Shown in pieces: positions 1-5,079 of a stretch of DNA of 5,079 nt. The stretch is from assembly GCA_030642185.1 (NCBI GenBank), contig DAOWOG010000138.1, positions 1 to 5,079 of the forward strand, read 5' to 3'. The DNA comes from Helicobacteraceae bacterium. Its GTDB lineage: Bacteria > Campylobacterota > Campylobacteria > Campylobacterales > Sulfurimonadaceae. Within the stretch, counting starts at the first letter, position 1. Each line of letters starts with the position of its first letter. Below the pieces are notes generated by a model that made no database searches, was not told the DNA's origin, and saw nothing but the letters and a program-made list of their open reading frames with translations. Both the position numbers and the translations under genes were made by a program.

Positions 1-813
1 GGCGTAGGTCTCGTCATTGATCTCTTTACCGTAAAGGTAGACATCGCCGCTGGCTCTGATCTGACCCTCTTCATCTTTAATGAACAGCTCAGACTCAGTC
101 AGCATCCCGCCGCTTCCGCAGGCAGGATCATAGATCTTCATCACAGGAGGAAGCTGCGCTTTCACCGGATCAAAAACGATGTGCGTCATCAGCTCGATCA
201 CTTCCCGTGGCGTAAAGTGCTCACCTGCCTCTTCATTGTTGTCTTCATTAAACTTACGGATCAACTCTTCAAAAACATAGCCCATACCAAGGTTAGTCAG
301 CGGTGCCAGCTTAAGCCCTTCGGGATCTTCTCTTTCATGATTAGTGAGATTAATATAAGGAGAAGTAAACTTTTCCAACACCTCTAAAAGAACATCTTTC
401 TCAGCCATATGTTTGATCTGAGCACGCAGATTAAACTTTTTAATGATCTCTTTTACATTTTCACTGAAACCATCAAGGTACTCGCTAAAGTTTGCTTCGA
501 GCATCTGCTGTGAATTGGTTGCCGTATCGTGTAGCCGCTGCAGCGTCCAGGGGCTGATGTTGTAAAAGACATATCCGCTTGCATCTTTGAGCCCATTTGG
601 TTCGTATTCTGTCAGACCTACATCATCTCGCTGAAATTTCACTTCATCAAGCACTGCCTCTTTTGTCGGTTCCAAAAGAGCGTCTAACCGTCGCAGAACA
701 ACCATCGGCAAGATAACATCACGATATTTACCTCTAACATAAACATCTCTTAGACAGTCGTCGGCGATGCTCCAGATGAAGGATACTAATTTATTATGTG
801 CTGCTTGGTTCAT
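1..813 (-). CDS. hsdM: Type I restriction-modification system DNA methyltransferase subunit HsdM (N-terminal part, cut by window edge)
   Basis: Modification subunit of a type I restriction-modification system. With HsdS it methylates adenine N6 in a split recognition site, and with HsdR it forms the restriction complex. Seen: an uninterrupted minus-strand frame of 271 codons from ATG at 813 to the window edge. Residues 6-50 form the helical HsdM N-terminal domain (HNKLVSFIWSIADDCLRDVY, then VILPMVVLRRLDALLEPTK). The N6-methylase domain begins near residue 174 (NLGMGYVFEELIRKFNE), followed by GEHFTPREVIELM at 197-209. S-adenosylmethionine motif I, DPACGSGGM, lies at 229-237. The catalytic NPPF-type motif would lie beyond the edge; family members are usually around 500 residues, so about half is visible. 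Start choice: AGGGA at 821-825 sits 7 bases before the ATG, and homology begins at once. The start overlaps the stop of a tiny upstream ORF (ATGA), suggesting translational coupling. hsdS and hsdR are expected to the left but are not visible. Confidence 0.95.
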   Translation of the reverse strand, partial: MNQAAHNKLVSFIWSIADDCLRDVYVRGKYRDVILPMVVLRRLDALLEPTKEAVLDEVKFQRDDVGLTEYEPNGLKDASGYVFYNISPWTLQRLHDTATNSQQMLEANFSEYLDGFSENVKEIIKKFNLRAQIKHMAEKDVLLEVLEKFTSPYINLTNHEREDPEGLKLAPLTNLGMGYVFEELIRKFNEDNNEEAGEHFTPREVIELMTHIVFDPVKAQLPPVMKIYDPACGSGGMLTESELFIKDEEGQIRASGDVYLYGKEINDETYA

Positions 814-911
814 TTGTTCGTCCCTAAGTAACTGCTATGAAGTTGTTCTATTTTTGTACGTAATCTTTTTATTTGATTATACATCTCTATCTCGTTATTG
901 AAGTTTAACAT
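810..911 (-). CDS. Possible 33-residue coiled-coil peptide overlapping the hsdM start
   Basis: Small minus-strand frame starting at ATG 911-909 and ending in a TGA (812-810) that shares bases with the hsdM ATG (813-811), giving an ATGA overlap. The peptide begins MLNFNNEIEMYNQ and ends HSSYLGTNK. Hydrophobic residues M10, I14, L17, I21, L24 and Y28 follow a 4-3 heptad, so it would form one amphipathic or coiled-coil helix. The frame stays open upstream to a TAG at 971-969, but ATG 911 is the only usual start codon in it. No convincing Shine-Dalgarno sequence precedes that ATG, which weakens the case. It could be a genuine leader peptide coupling translation into hsdM, the remnant C-terminus of a decayed gene, or chance. 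I do not recognise a family and assign no function. Confidence 0.3.
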   Translation of the reverse strand: MLNFNNEIEMYNQIKRLRTKIEQLHSSYLGTNK

Positions 912-1035
912 GATGTATTTTATTTCATTGCTCGATAATATTTGGAGACTACTTTTGAAAGGATATATCTATCAATCACTAAAGAGAAATCATTCTCTGT
1001 AGGAGCTAGGAACACTGTTTTAAGGCGCTTCTGTA

Positions 1036-1322
1036 TTATTCCGCTTTGGGAGGGTTTTCAGGAACACTTTTTGCTTTCTTTGCAAACCCCACCCCTTTTT
1101 TTGTTTTGGCTGTTAGTTCAAGTGCTTCAACAAAAGGTCGGTAGTCTACACCCATCTTATTTATTTCAGCAAAGCAAACGGCAACAACGGCTATAGGGTT
1201 TGGCACCTTCCCTTTTTCTTATAGGACTGGAGGTTTTTTTCACTGACCTTGATGAGTTTGCTAAATTTTGGAAGGCTGATCTCTGCATCCAGCAACAATT
1301 TTTTAAACCCTATAAACGTCAT
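1036..1322 (-). pseudogene. Small helix-turn-helix-like protein gene, interrupted by a -1 frame change
   Basis: Read from ATG 1322-1320, preceded by AAAGG at 1329-1333 with a 6-base gap, the frame gives 43 codons and stops at TAG 1193-1191. A second frame, entered by moving back one base at about 1209-1218, continues for 57 codons to TAA 1038-1036. Joined, they make a coherent 95-residue basic protein. Residues 17-41 (LPKFSKLIKVSEKNLQSYKK, then KGKVP) look like a Cro/CI-type helix-turn-helix: helix, short turn, recognition helix. Residues 42-70 (NPIAVVAVCFAEINKMG, then VDYRPFVEALEL) look like a helical continuation, and the tail is lysine-rich. The second frame has a TAA at 1221-1219, so the change must fall in a span of about 25 bases holding A5 followed by G3. 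It may be a one-base deletion (decay), a sequencing error, or programmed frameshifting at A_AAG_GGA. Lying upstream of hsdM on the same strand, it may have been a local regulator; that is inference. Confidence 0.6.
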
Positions 1323-1364
1323 AACAAGCCTTTGTAACCATTTTCTAGCATTAAGTAGACATAT

Positions 1365-1394
1365 ATTATAACTTATTTCCTTATTTTATTGACA
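1365..1394 (-). promoter_or_regulatory. Candidate minus-strand promoter for the helix-turn-helix gene (and possibly hsdM)
   Basis: On the minus strand a perfect -10 hexamer TATAAT lies at 1370-1365, about 42 bases upstream of the ATG at 1322. The best -35 match is TGTCAA at 1394-1389, with an 18-base spacer; this is weak. It would point away from the lysine-rich gene, making this a divergent intergenic region. AT-rich DNA produces such hexamers often, so confidence is limited. Confidence 0.3.
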
Positions 1395-1417
1395 TACTTA
1401 CATAAAAAGTATACAAT
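1389..1417 (+). promoter_or_regulatory. Sigma-70-type promoter of the lysine-rich protein gene
   Basis: A perfect -35 box TTGACA at 1389-1394 is followed after exactly 17 bases by TACAAT at 1412-1417, one mismatch from consensus. Transcription would start near 1424, leaving a leader of roughly 58 bases before the ATG at 1482. A second TATAAT occurs at 1421-1426 but is badly spaced from this -35 box. An inverted repeat, ATACTT (1394-1399) and AAGTAT (1407-1412), fills the spacer between the two boxes and could be an operator. Confidence 0.7.
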
Positions 1418-1481
1418 CACTATAATTTATTACTAATAGAATAAGTAATGAGTTCTAAAATCACATTCAAGGGAGCCACCT

Positions 1482-1667
1482 ATGGCAAAAGAACTTAAGA
1501 AAAAAGCACTAAAAAAAGTTGCTAAAAAAGCAGAGAAAAAGAAAGCAGCTAAGAAAGTTGTAAAGAAAAAAGCAGCTAAAAAAGCAGAGAAGAAAAAGGT
1601 TGCTAAAAAAGCTGCCAAGAAAAAAGCAGCAAAAAAATCTACTAAGAAAAAATCTGCTAAAAAGTAA
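1482..1667 (+). CDS. Lysine-rich histone H1-like small basic protein
   Basis: A 61-residue protein with 33 lysines (54%), the rest mainly Ala, with a few Val, Glu, Ser, Thr and Leu. From residue 19 it is built of nonapeptides of pattern KKK-x-A-KK-x-x (19-27, 28-36, 37-45, 46-54, partial 55-61), with an earlier unit at 6-14. No signal peptide, membrane segment, cysteine, aromatic residue or enzyme motif is present. The composition matches the basic tail of eukaryotic histone H1 and of bacterial H1-like proteins such as chlamydial HctA/HctB and Pseudomonas AlgP. By analogy it binds nucleic acid non-specifically and may compact the nucleoid; that role is inferred. The ATG is secured by AAGGGAG at 1469-1475 with a 6-base gap. 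It has its own near-consensus promoter and a terminator just downstream, so it is probably well expressed and monocistronic. Two runs of seven A (1511-1517, 1631-1637) could be slippage sites. The opposite strand has long open frames only because this one is so repetitive. Confidence 0.85.
   Translation: MAKELKKKALKKVAKKAEKKKAAKKVVKKKAAKKAEKKKVAKKAAKKKAAKKSTKKKSAKK
1536..1664 (+). repeat. Imperfect 27-base tandem repeats inside the lysine-rich gene
   Basis: Four full units plus a 21-base partial unit, each encoding KKK-x-A-KK-x-x, run head to tail in frame to the last sense codon. A separate unit lies at 1497-1523. Units differ at third positions (AAA/AAG, GCA/GCT/GCC) and at the two variable residues, so the copies are diverged rather than freshly duplicated. 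In-frame copy-number change could alter protein length between strains. Confidence 0.8.
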
Positions 1668-1681
1668 TCGGTTTAACCACC

Positions 1682-1714
1682 GGGATAGACAAAGTTCTAT
1701 CCCTACTTTCATTT
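1682..1714 (+). terminator. Stem-loop terminator after the lysine-rich gene
   Basis: GGGATAGA (1682-1689) pairs perfectly with TCTATCCC (1696-1703), an 8-base-pair stem with a 6-base loop, beginning 15 bases after the stop codon. The tract that follows, TACTTTCATTT, is T-rich but interrupted, so termination may be incomplete. The position and perfect stem favour a Rho-independent terminator. Confidence 0.65.
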
Positions 1715-1889
1715 GATGAACTTACACACCCCCTTCTATTATTCCACCAACTAAATACTTCTTGCTATGCCCATAAAATAATTAGATTGCCAAACGGCTA
1801 CCAATTGGTCACAGACACGTTTCTCTTCTGTAACTCAAACGTAATTCAAGAGACATACAATAGCTGCATGTTATTAGACAGGATTACTA
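1715..1889 (+). other. Intergenic leader of the PHP-glycosyltransferase operon
   Basis: About 175 bases without a gene. AGGA at 1880-1883, six bases before the ATG, is the ribosome binding site of the next gene. TACAAT at 1856-1861 is a possible -10 box but lacks a good -35 box at normal spacing. A perfect 10-base palindrome, ACCAATTGGT, lies at 1800-1809 and might be an operator half-site. The operon promoter is presumably here because a terminator precedes it, but I cannot place it with confidence. Confidence 0.4.
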
Positions 1890-4217
1890 ATGATCAAAAC
1901 AGATCTGCACCTCCACTCGAAATATTCAGATAAACCCGCCGGTTTTTTTTCTAAAAAACTTGATATGCATGAATCATATGTCACTCCCAGGCAGCTGTAT
2001 GACACGCTGTTTGAACGGGGTATGACACTTTTTACCATTACCGACCACGACGAAATTGCCGGCTGTCTGGAGATCGCTGATCTTCCGGGTGTATTTATCA
2101 GTGAAGAAGCTACCGCCTATTTCCCGGAAGACCGCTGTCACATTCATGTCCTCTGTTATGACATTACTCAAGTGCAGCACCTGCGTATCCAAAGGCTGCG
2201 CTATAACGTCTATGATCTGGTTGACTATCTCCAGGACGAAGCGATCACGCATGTACTGGCCCACCCGCTTTATGATATGGATGGAAGGCTGACCGAGACC
2301 CATATTGAAAAGTGCCTGCTGCTGTTTGACAACTGGGAGATCATCAACGGGACCCGCTCGGGTATTTCATCAAAACTGACCCAGGAAATTGCGGAAAAAT
2401 ATACTGGAGAAGCCCTCGAATCATTGTCACGCAAACACGGGTTTAATAAACGCCGGCGTAAACGCATCAGCTATACGGGCGGCAGTGACGATCACGGCGG
2501 GATGGATGTCGGTAAAACCTATACGGAGTGCCCCGGTACTACACTGGCAGATTTCAAATATGCTCTGAATAACGCAACAACGCAGCCCAGAGGCGATTAC
2601 GGTTCGCCGATCCGCTTGTCACATATGATCATGGGGATCTCACATCAATGGGCAAAGGAGAAAAAACGAAGCAGCTCCTACCTGCTGGACTACCTTTTCG
2701 GCAAACCGAAGATGAATATGCTTCACCAGCTGCTTGGAATGAAAAAAGTGGTAGAGCAGGTCAAAAAGATCTCGGGAGTCGATCTGGACGCGACAGGGGA
2801 AAACAAGCATGAGATGATACACGGCTTTTTCAAACATCTCTTTCCCTACCTGATGAAAGAGTTCTCCGACACCAAAAACCTCGATATGGAGAAGGTCAGT
2901 ATGTTGCTGGGCCAAAGTATGCTCTCCATCATTCCGACTGCCTATTATCTCTCGGTCTATTGGCAGCGGGCCTATGAAAAACAGCGCTCCCGCCAGATCT
3001 ACCGTGCAATCACCGGCGAAAAAAAAGACTTTACCGGCAAAGTCGCCTATTTTACCGACACTTTCAACGAAATCAACGGCGTGGCCCTGACATCGAAAAA
3101 GCTCTATACTCTTGCTAAAAAAAGAGAATACAACCTAACCTTTATTACCGCCTATCCGGAAAAGATCAACGATCCTTTACGCAAAAATTTTAATCCGATC
3201 TTCTCATTCTCCCTGCCCGAATACGAAGAGATCCAAGTTAACATCCCCCATTTTCTTGATATGCTCGAATACTGCGACGATCAGAACTTTGATGTTATCT
3301 ACGCCTCAACCCCGGGCGTCGTCGGTCTTTACGCCTTTTTTATCGCCCGCATACTGCATATCCCCTATGTCACGACGTTCCACACGGACTTTCCCGAATA
3401 TATCGGAAAATACTCAGGAGACCATCTGTTCAAAGGACATATCTGGAATGCATTTGCACTTCTTTTTAACAGTGCCGATCGGGTGCTTTCCCCTTCCAAG
3501 GCATACCGGAAAATTCTTGTCTCCAATGGGGTAAAAAAGAAAAAGATTGAGCTCTTTACACGCGGTATCAACCACGAAAAATTCAATCCTCTCTTTAGAA
3601 ATGATCTATTTTGGGACAGCTATGATCAACATTTCAACGATCAAAAAGTTGTTCTTTTTGTTGGACGTGTCGCCCGGGAAAAGAACCTTGACCTTTTCTT
3701 ACAGGTAGCCGAACTGCTTAAGGTACGTGACGATCTAAAATTTGCAATCGTCGGCGACGGGCCTTATATGCAGCATATTAAACAGACGAGAACGGACAAC
3801 ATTATATTGACCGGTTTTCTTGAGGGAGAAGCACTATCAACAGCGTTTGCCTCTGCCGATATCTTTCTTTTCCCGAGCCAAACAGAGACGTTCGGAAATG
3901 TCATCCTTGAAGCCCAGGCCTCCGGACTGATTCCGATTGTCTCTTCCAAAGGGGCCGTCAAAGAAAACATGATAGACGGCACAACCGGTTTTGTTGTTGA
4001 AGGAAACAATCCGTTTGACTATGCCGAACATATCGAAACCCTGATGGGTGATTCGGCCCTTTTTCGGGACATGCAGCAAAATGCCATCCGATACATGGCC
4101 GATAAAAGTGAAGAGCAGCTGCTGGAAATCATGCTGGAAAAACTTTCACTCGGCAAACTTGGATATAAAGAGAACGCTCCTGCCGCCATACCTGCACCGC
4201 TTGAAGCAGTGCAGTGA
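1890..4217 (+). CDS. Fusion protein: PHP-family metal-dependent phosphoesterase plus GT4 glycosyltransferase
   Basis: A 775-residue two-enzyme protein. Residues 1-240 are a PHP domain with what look like all metal-binding motifs: DLHLHS at 5-10 with D14, TDHDE at 51-55, E72/E73, H86, AHP at 124-126, and GGSDDHG at 197-203. It should be an active phosphoesterase with a di- or trinuclear metal site. Residues 241-380 are a helical middle I cannot assign, with an uncharged hydrophobic run at 336-358. Residues 381-750 are a complete GT4 (GT-B fold) transferase: VAYFTDTFNEINGV (385-398), TTFHTDFPEYIG (495-506), VGRVAREKN (591-599, donor phosphate contacts), VGDGP (621-625), and an E-x7-E motif (E666, E674) in ETFGNVILEA. 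The closest known families by motif are the MgtA/SQD2-like transferases that glycosylate membrane lipids from a nucleotide sugar. The tail is Ala/Pro-rich. No signal peptide, so cytoplasmic, perhaps at the inner membrane face. AGGA six bases before the ATG and DLHLHS at residue 5 fix the start. The stop overlaps the next glycosyltransferase. Sugar and acceptor are unknown. Confidence 0.93.
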   Translation: MIKTDLHLHSKYSDKPAGFFSKKLDMHESYVTPRQLYDTLFERGMTLFTITDHDEIAGCLEIADLPGVFISEEATAYFPEDRCHIHVLCYDITQVQHLRIQRLRYNVYDLVDYLQDEAITHVLAHPLYDMDGRLTETHIEKCLLLFDNWEIINGTRSGISSKLTQEIAEKYTGEALESLSRKHGFNKRRRKRISYTGGSDDHGGMDVGKTYTECPGTTLADFKYALNNATTQPRGDYGSPIRLSHMIMGISHQWAKEKKRSSSYLLDYLFGKPKMNMLHQLLGMKKVVEQVKKISGVDLDATGENKHEMIHGFFKHLFPYLMKEFSDTKNLDMEKVSMLLGQSMLSIIPTAYYLSVYWQRAYEKQRSRQIYRAITGEKKDFTGKVAYFTDTFNEINGVALTSKKLYTLAKKREYNLTFITAYPEKINDPLRKNFNPIFSFSLPEYEEIQVNIPHFLDMLEYCDDQNFDVIYASTPGVVGLYAFFIARILHIPYVTTFHTDFPEYIGKYSGDHLFKGHIWNAFALLFNSADRVLSPSKAYRKILVSNGVKKKKIELFTRGINHEKFNPLFRNDLFWDSYDQHFNDQKVVLFVGRVAREKNLDLFLQVAELLKVRDDLKFAIVGDGPYMQHIKQTRTDNIILTGFLEGEALSTAFASADIFLFPSQTETFGNVILEAQASGLIPIVSSKGAVKENMIDGTTGFVVEGNNPFDYAEHIETLMGDSALFRDMQQNAIRYMADKSEEQLLEIMLEKLSLGKLGYKENAPAAIPAPLEAVQ

Positions 4218-5079
4218 AAGTCTGTCTATTTACTGATACCATAGGCGACCTCAACGGGGTATCGCGTTTTTTACAGGATATGGCTGAAAATGCACTCAAA
4301 AACGGTGATAATCTGCAGATCATCACCTCTACGGGAAAACATTACCCCAAAGACACTAACATTCACAACTTTCCGCCTCGCCTGCGTATGCGAATGCCCT
4401 ATTACAAAGAGCTTGATATCGCCTTTCCGCCATCACAGGCGATCAAAGCCTTTGTCGATTCCTTCGCACCGGATCTGATTCATATCTCCACACCCGGCCC
4501 CGTTGGACTGCTTGGCAAAAAAATTGCCAAAAAACGTGCCATTGCAATGGTAGGAACCTATCATACAGATTTTTCGGCCTATGTCAGAGACAACACAGGA
4601 TCAGAAATATTAAAACGGCTGACAGACAGCTGGATGCAGCGATTTTACAGGGAATTTGTCCATATTTTCAGCCGCTCGGAGCAATACGGTCTCATTATGC
4701 AAAACGATATCGGTATACCGCCTGAGAAAATTTCCTATATCCCGCCCGGTACCAATCTGTCACGCTTTTCACCACAGTACCGCACAGAACAGATCTGGCC
4801 CCTCCAGGGTATCCGGCAGCAATCACTCAAAGTGCTCTATGTCGGCAGGCTCACAAAAGAAAAAAACATTCCTTTCCTGCTCGATGCGTGGAAGCAATTA
4901 AAAAATGAGAGCCTTTTTCTCGAAGCAGAGCTCATACTCATTGGCGAAGGCAGTTGCAAACAACAGGCGGCGCAAATGCGACACCTCGGCGTACACTACC
5001 TCGGCCCGGTGATCGGGAAAGAGCTTTCAACCCTGTATGCCTCATCGGATATTTTCATCTTCCCATCCGTGACCGATAC
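4214..5079 (+). CDS. GT4 family glycosyltransferase (N-terminal part, cut by window edge)
   Basis: Glycosyltransferase of the GT-B fold, 288 complete codons visible to the right edge. The start is GTG at 4214, which overlaps the preceding stop (GTGA, 4 bases). This start is chosen because the conserved first strand VCLFTDTIGDLNGVSRFL begins at residue 3; the first ATG (4279) would delete it. No strong Shine-Dalgarno precedes it, as expected for translational coupling. Motifs: STPGPVGL at 92-99, GTYHTDFSAYV at 114-124, VLYVGRLTKEKN at 207-218 (donor phosphate contacts), LILIGEG at 240-246, and ASSDIFIFPSVTD at 276-288. The window ends inside the E-x7-E motif, and its first acidic position appears to be Asp (D288) rather than Glu, a change seen in other GT4 enzymes. 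It is clearly a paralogue of the GT4 half of the upstream protein: same motif order, with shared FTDT, STPG, HTDF and VGR-EKN blocks. The two probably act one after the other on the same acceptor; that is inferred. Confidence 0.93.
   Translation, partial: MKVCLFTDTIGDLNGVSRFLQDMAENALKNGDNLQIITSTGKHYPKDTNIHNFPPRLRMRMPYYKELDIAFPPSQAIKAFVDSFAPDLIHISTPGPVGLLGKKIAKKRAIAMVGTYHTDFSAYVRDNTGSEILKRLTDSWMQRFYREFVHIFSRSEQYGLIMQNDIGIPPEKISYIPPGTNLSRFSPQYRTEQIWPLQGIRQQSLKVLYVGRLTKEKNIPFLLDAWKQLKNESLFLEAELILIGEGSCKQQAAQMRHLGVHYLGPVIGKELSTLYASSDIFIFPSVTD

Noticed and set aside
983..998. Hairpin AGAGAA / TTCTCT downstream of the interrupted gene on the minus strand
   Set aside because: Only 6 A/T-rich base pairs with a short T run; too weak to call a terminator.
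942..1196. Plus-strand open frame of 84 codons
   Set aside because: It lies antisense to the helix-turn-helix-like gene, has no ribosome binding site and encodes no recognisable pattern; the minus-strand reading is much more protein-like.
1448..1498. 16-codon upstream ORF starting at ATG 1448 and overlapping the lysine-rich gene start
   Set aside because: No ribosome binding site before its ATG, and the strong one at 1469-1475 serves the ATG at 1482; it could be a leader peptide but nothing supports it.
1497..1664. Short regular repeats considered as a CRISPR or satellite array
   Set aside because: Units are contiguous, in frame, without spacers, and explained by the lysine-rich coding repeat.
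1433..1712. Two minus-strand open frames rich in Phe and Leu that look membrane-like
   Set aside because: They are mirror images of the lysine codons (AAA/AAG read as TTT/CTT) of the repetitive gene on the plus strand, which has the promoter, ribosome binding site and terminator.
1800..1809. Perfect palindrome ACCAATTGGT upstream of the PHP-glycosyltransferase gene
   Set aside because: Ten bases with no second copy nearby and no clear promoter to control; mentioned in the intergenic entry but not called as an operator.

Overview
The window looks like chromosomal DNA of a Gram-negative bacterium. Gene style (compact spacing, AT-rich gaps, a lysine-rich mini-histone, paired family-4 glycosyltransferases) fits a Campylobacterota/Sulfurimonas-like organism best. 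That assignment is inference from overall look, not from a marker gene, and is tentative.

Layout. The left third reads on the minus strand. It holds the first 271 codons of a type I restriction-modification methyltransferase subunit (hsdM, 1-813, running off the left edge). Just upstream is a possible 33-codon ORF whose stop overlaps the hsdM start (810-911). Further upstream is a small helix-turn-helix-like gene interrupted by a -1 frame change (1036-1322). Everything from 814 to 1481 is visibly AT-rich; apart from these two small reading frames and a divergent promoter zone (about 1363-1426), I see nothing else in it.

The rest reads on the plus strand. A 61-residue protein that is more than half lysine (1482-1667) has its own near-consensus sigma-70-type promoter, a strong ribosome binding site and a stem-loop terminator (1682-1714), so it is a monocistronic unit. 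After a gap of about 175 bases comes a 775-residue fusion protein (1890-4217): an N-terminal PHP metal-dependent phosphoesterase domain, an unassigned helical middle with a hydrophobic stretch, and a complete C-terminal GT4 glycosyltransferase. Its stop codon overlaps the GTG start of a second, paralogous GT4 glycosyltransferase (4214 to the right edge, incomplete).

How the genes work together. The two glycosyltransferases are almost certainly translationally coupled and probably add successive sugars to one acceptor, most likely a membrane lipid by analogy with MgtA/SQD2-like GT4 enzymes. The PHP domain may remove a phosphate from a substrate or intermediate of the same pathway. hsdM would act with HsdS and HsdR, which lie outside the window. 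The lysine-rich protein is probably a DNA- or RNA-binding nucleoid protein unrelated to either neighbour.
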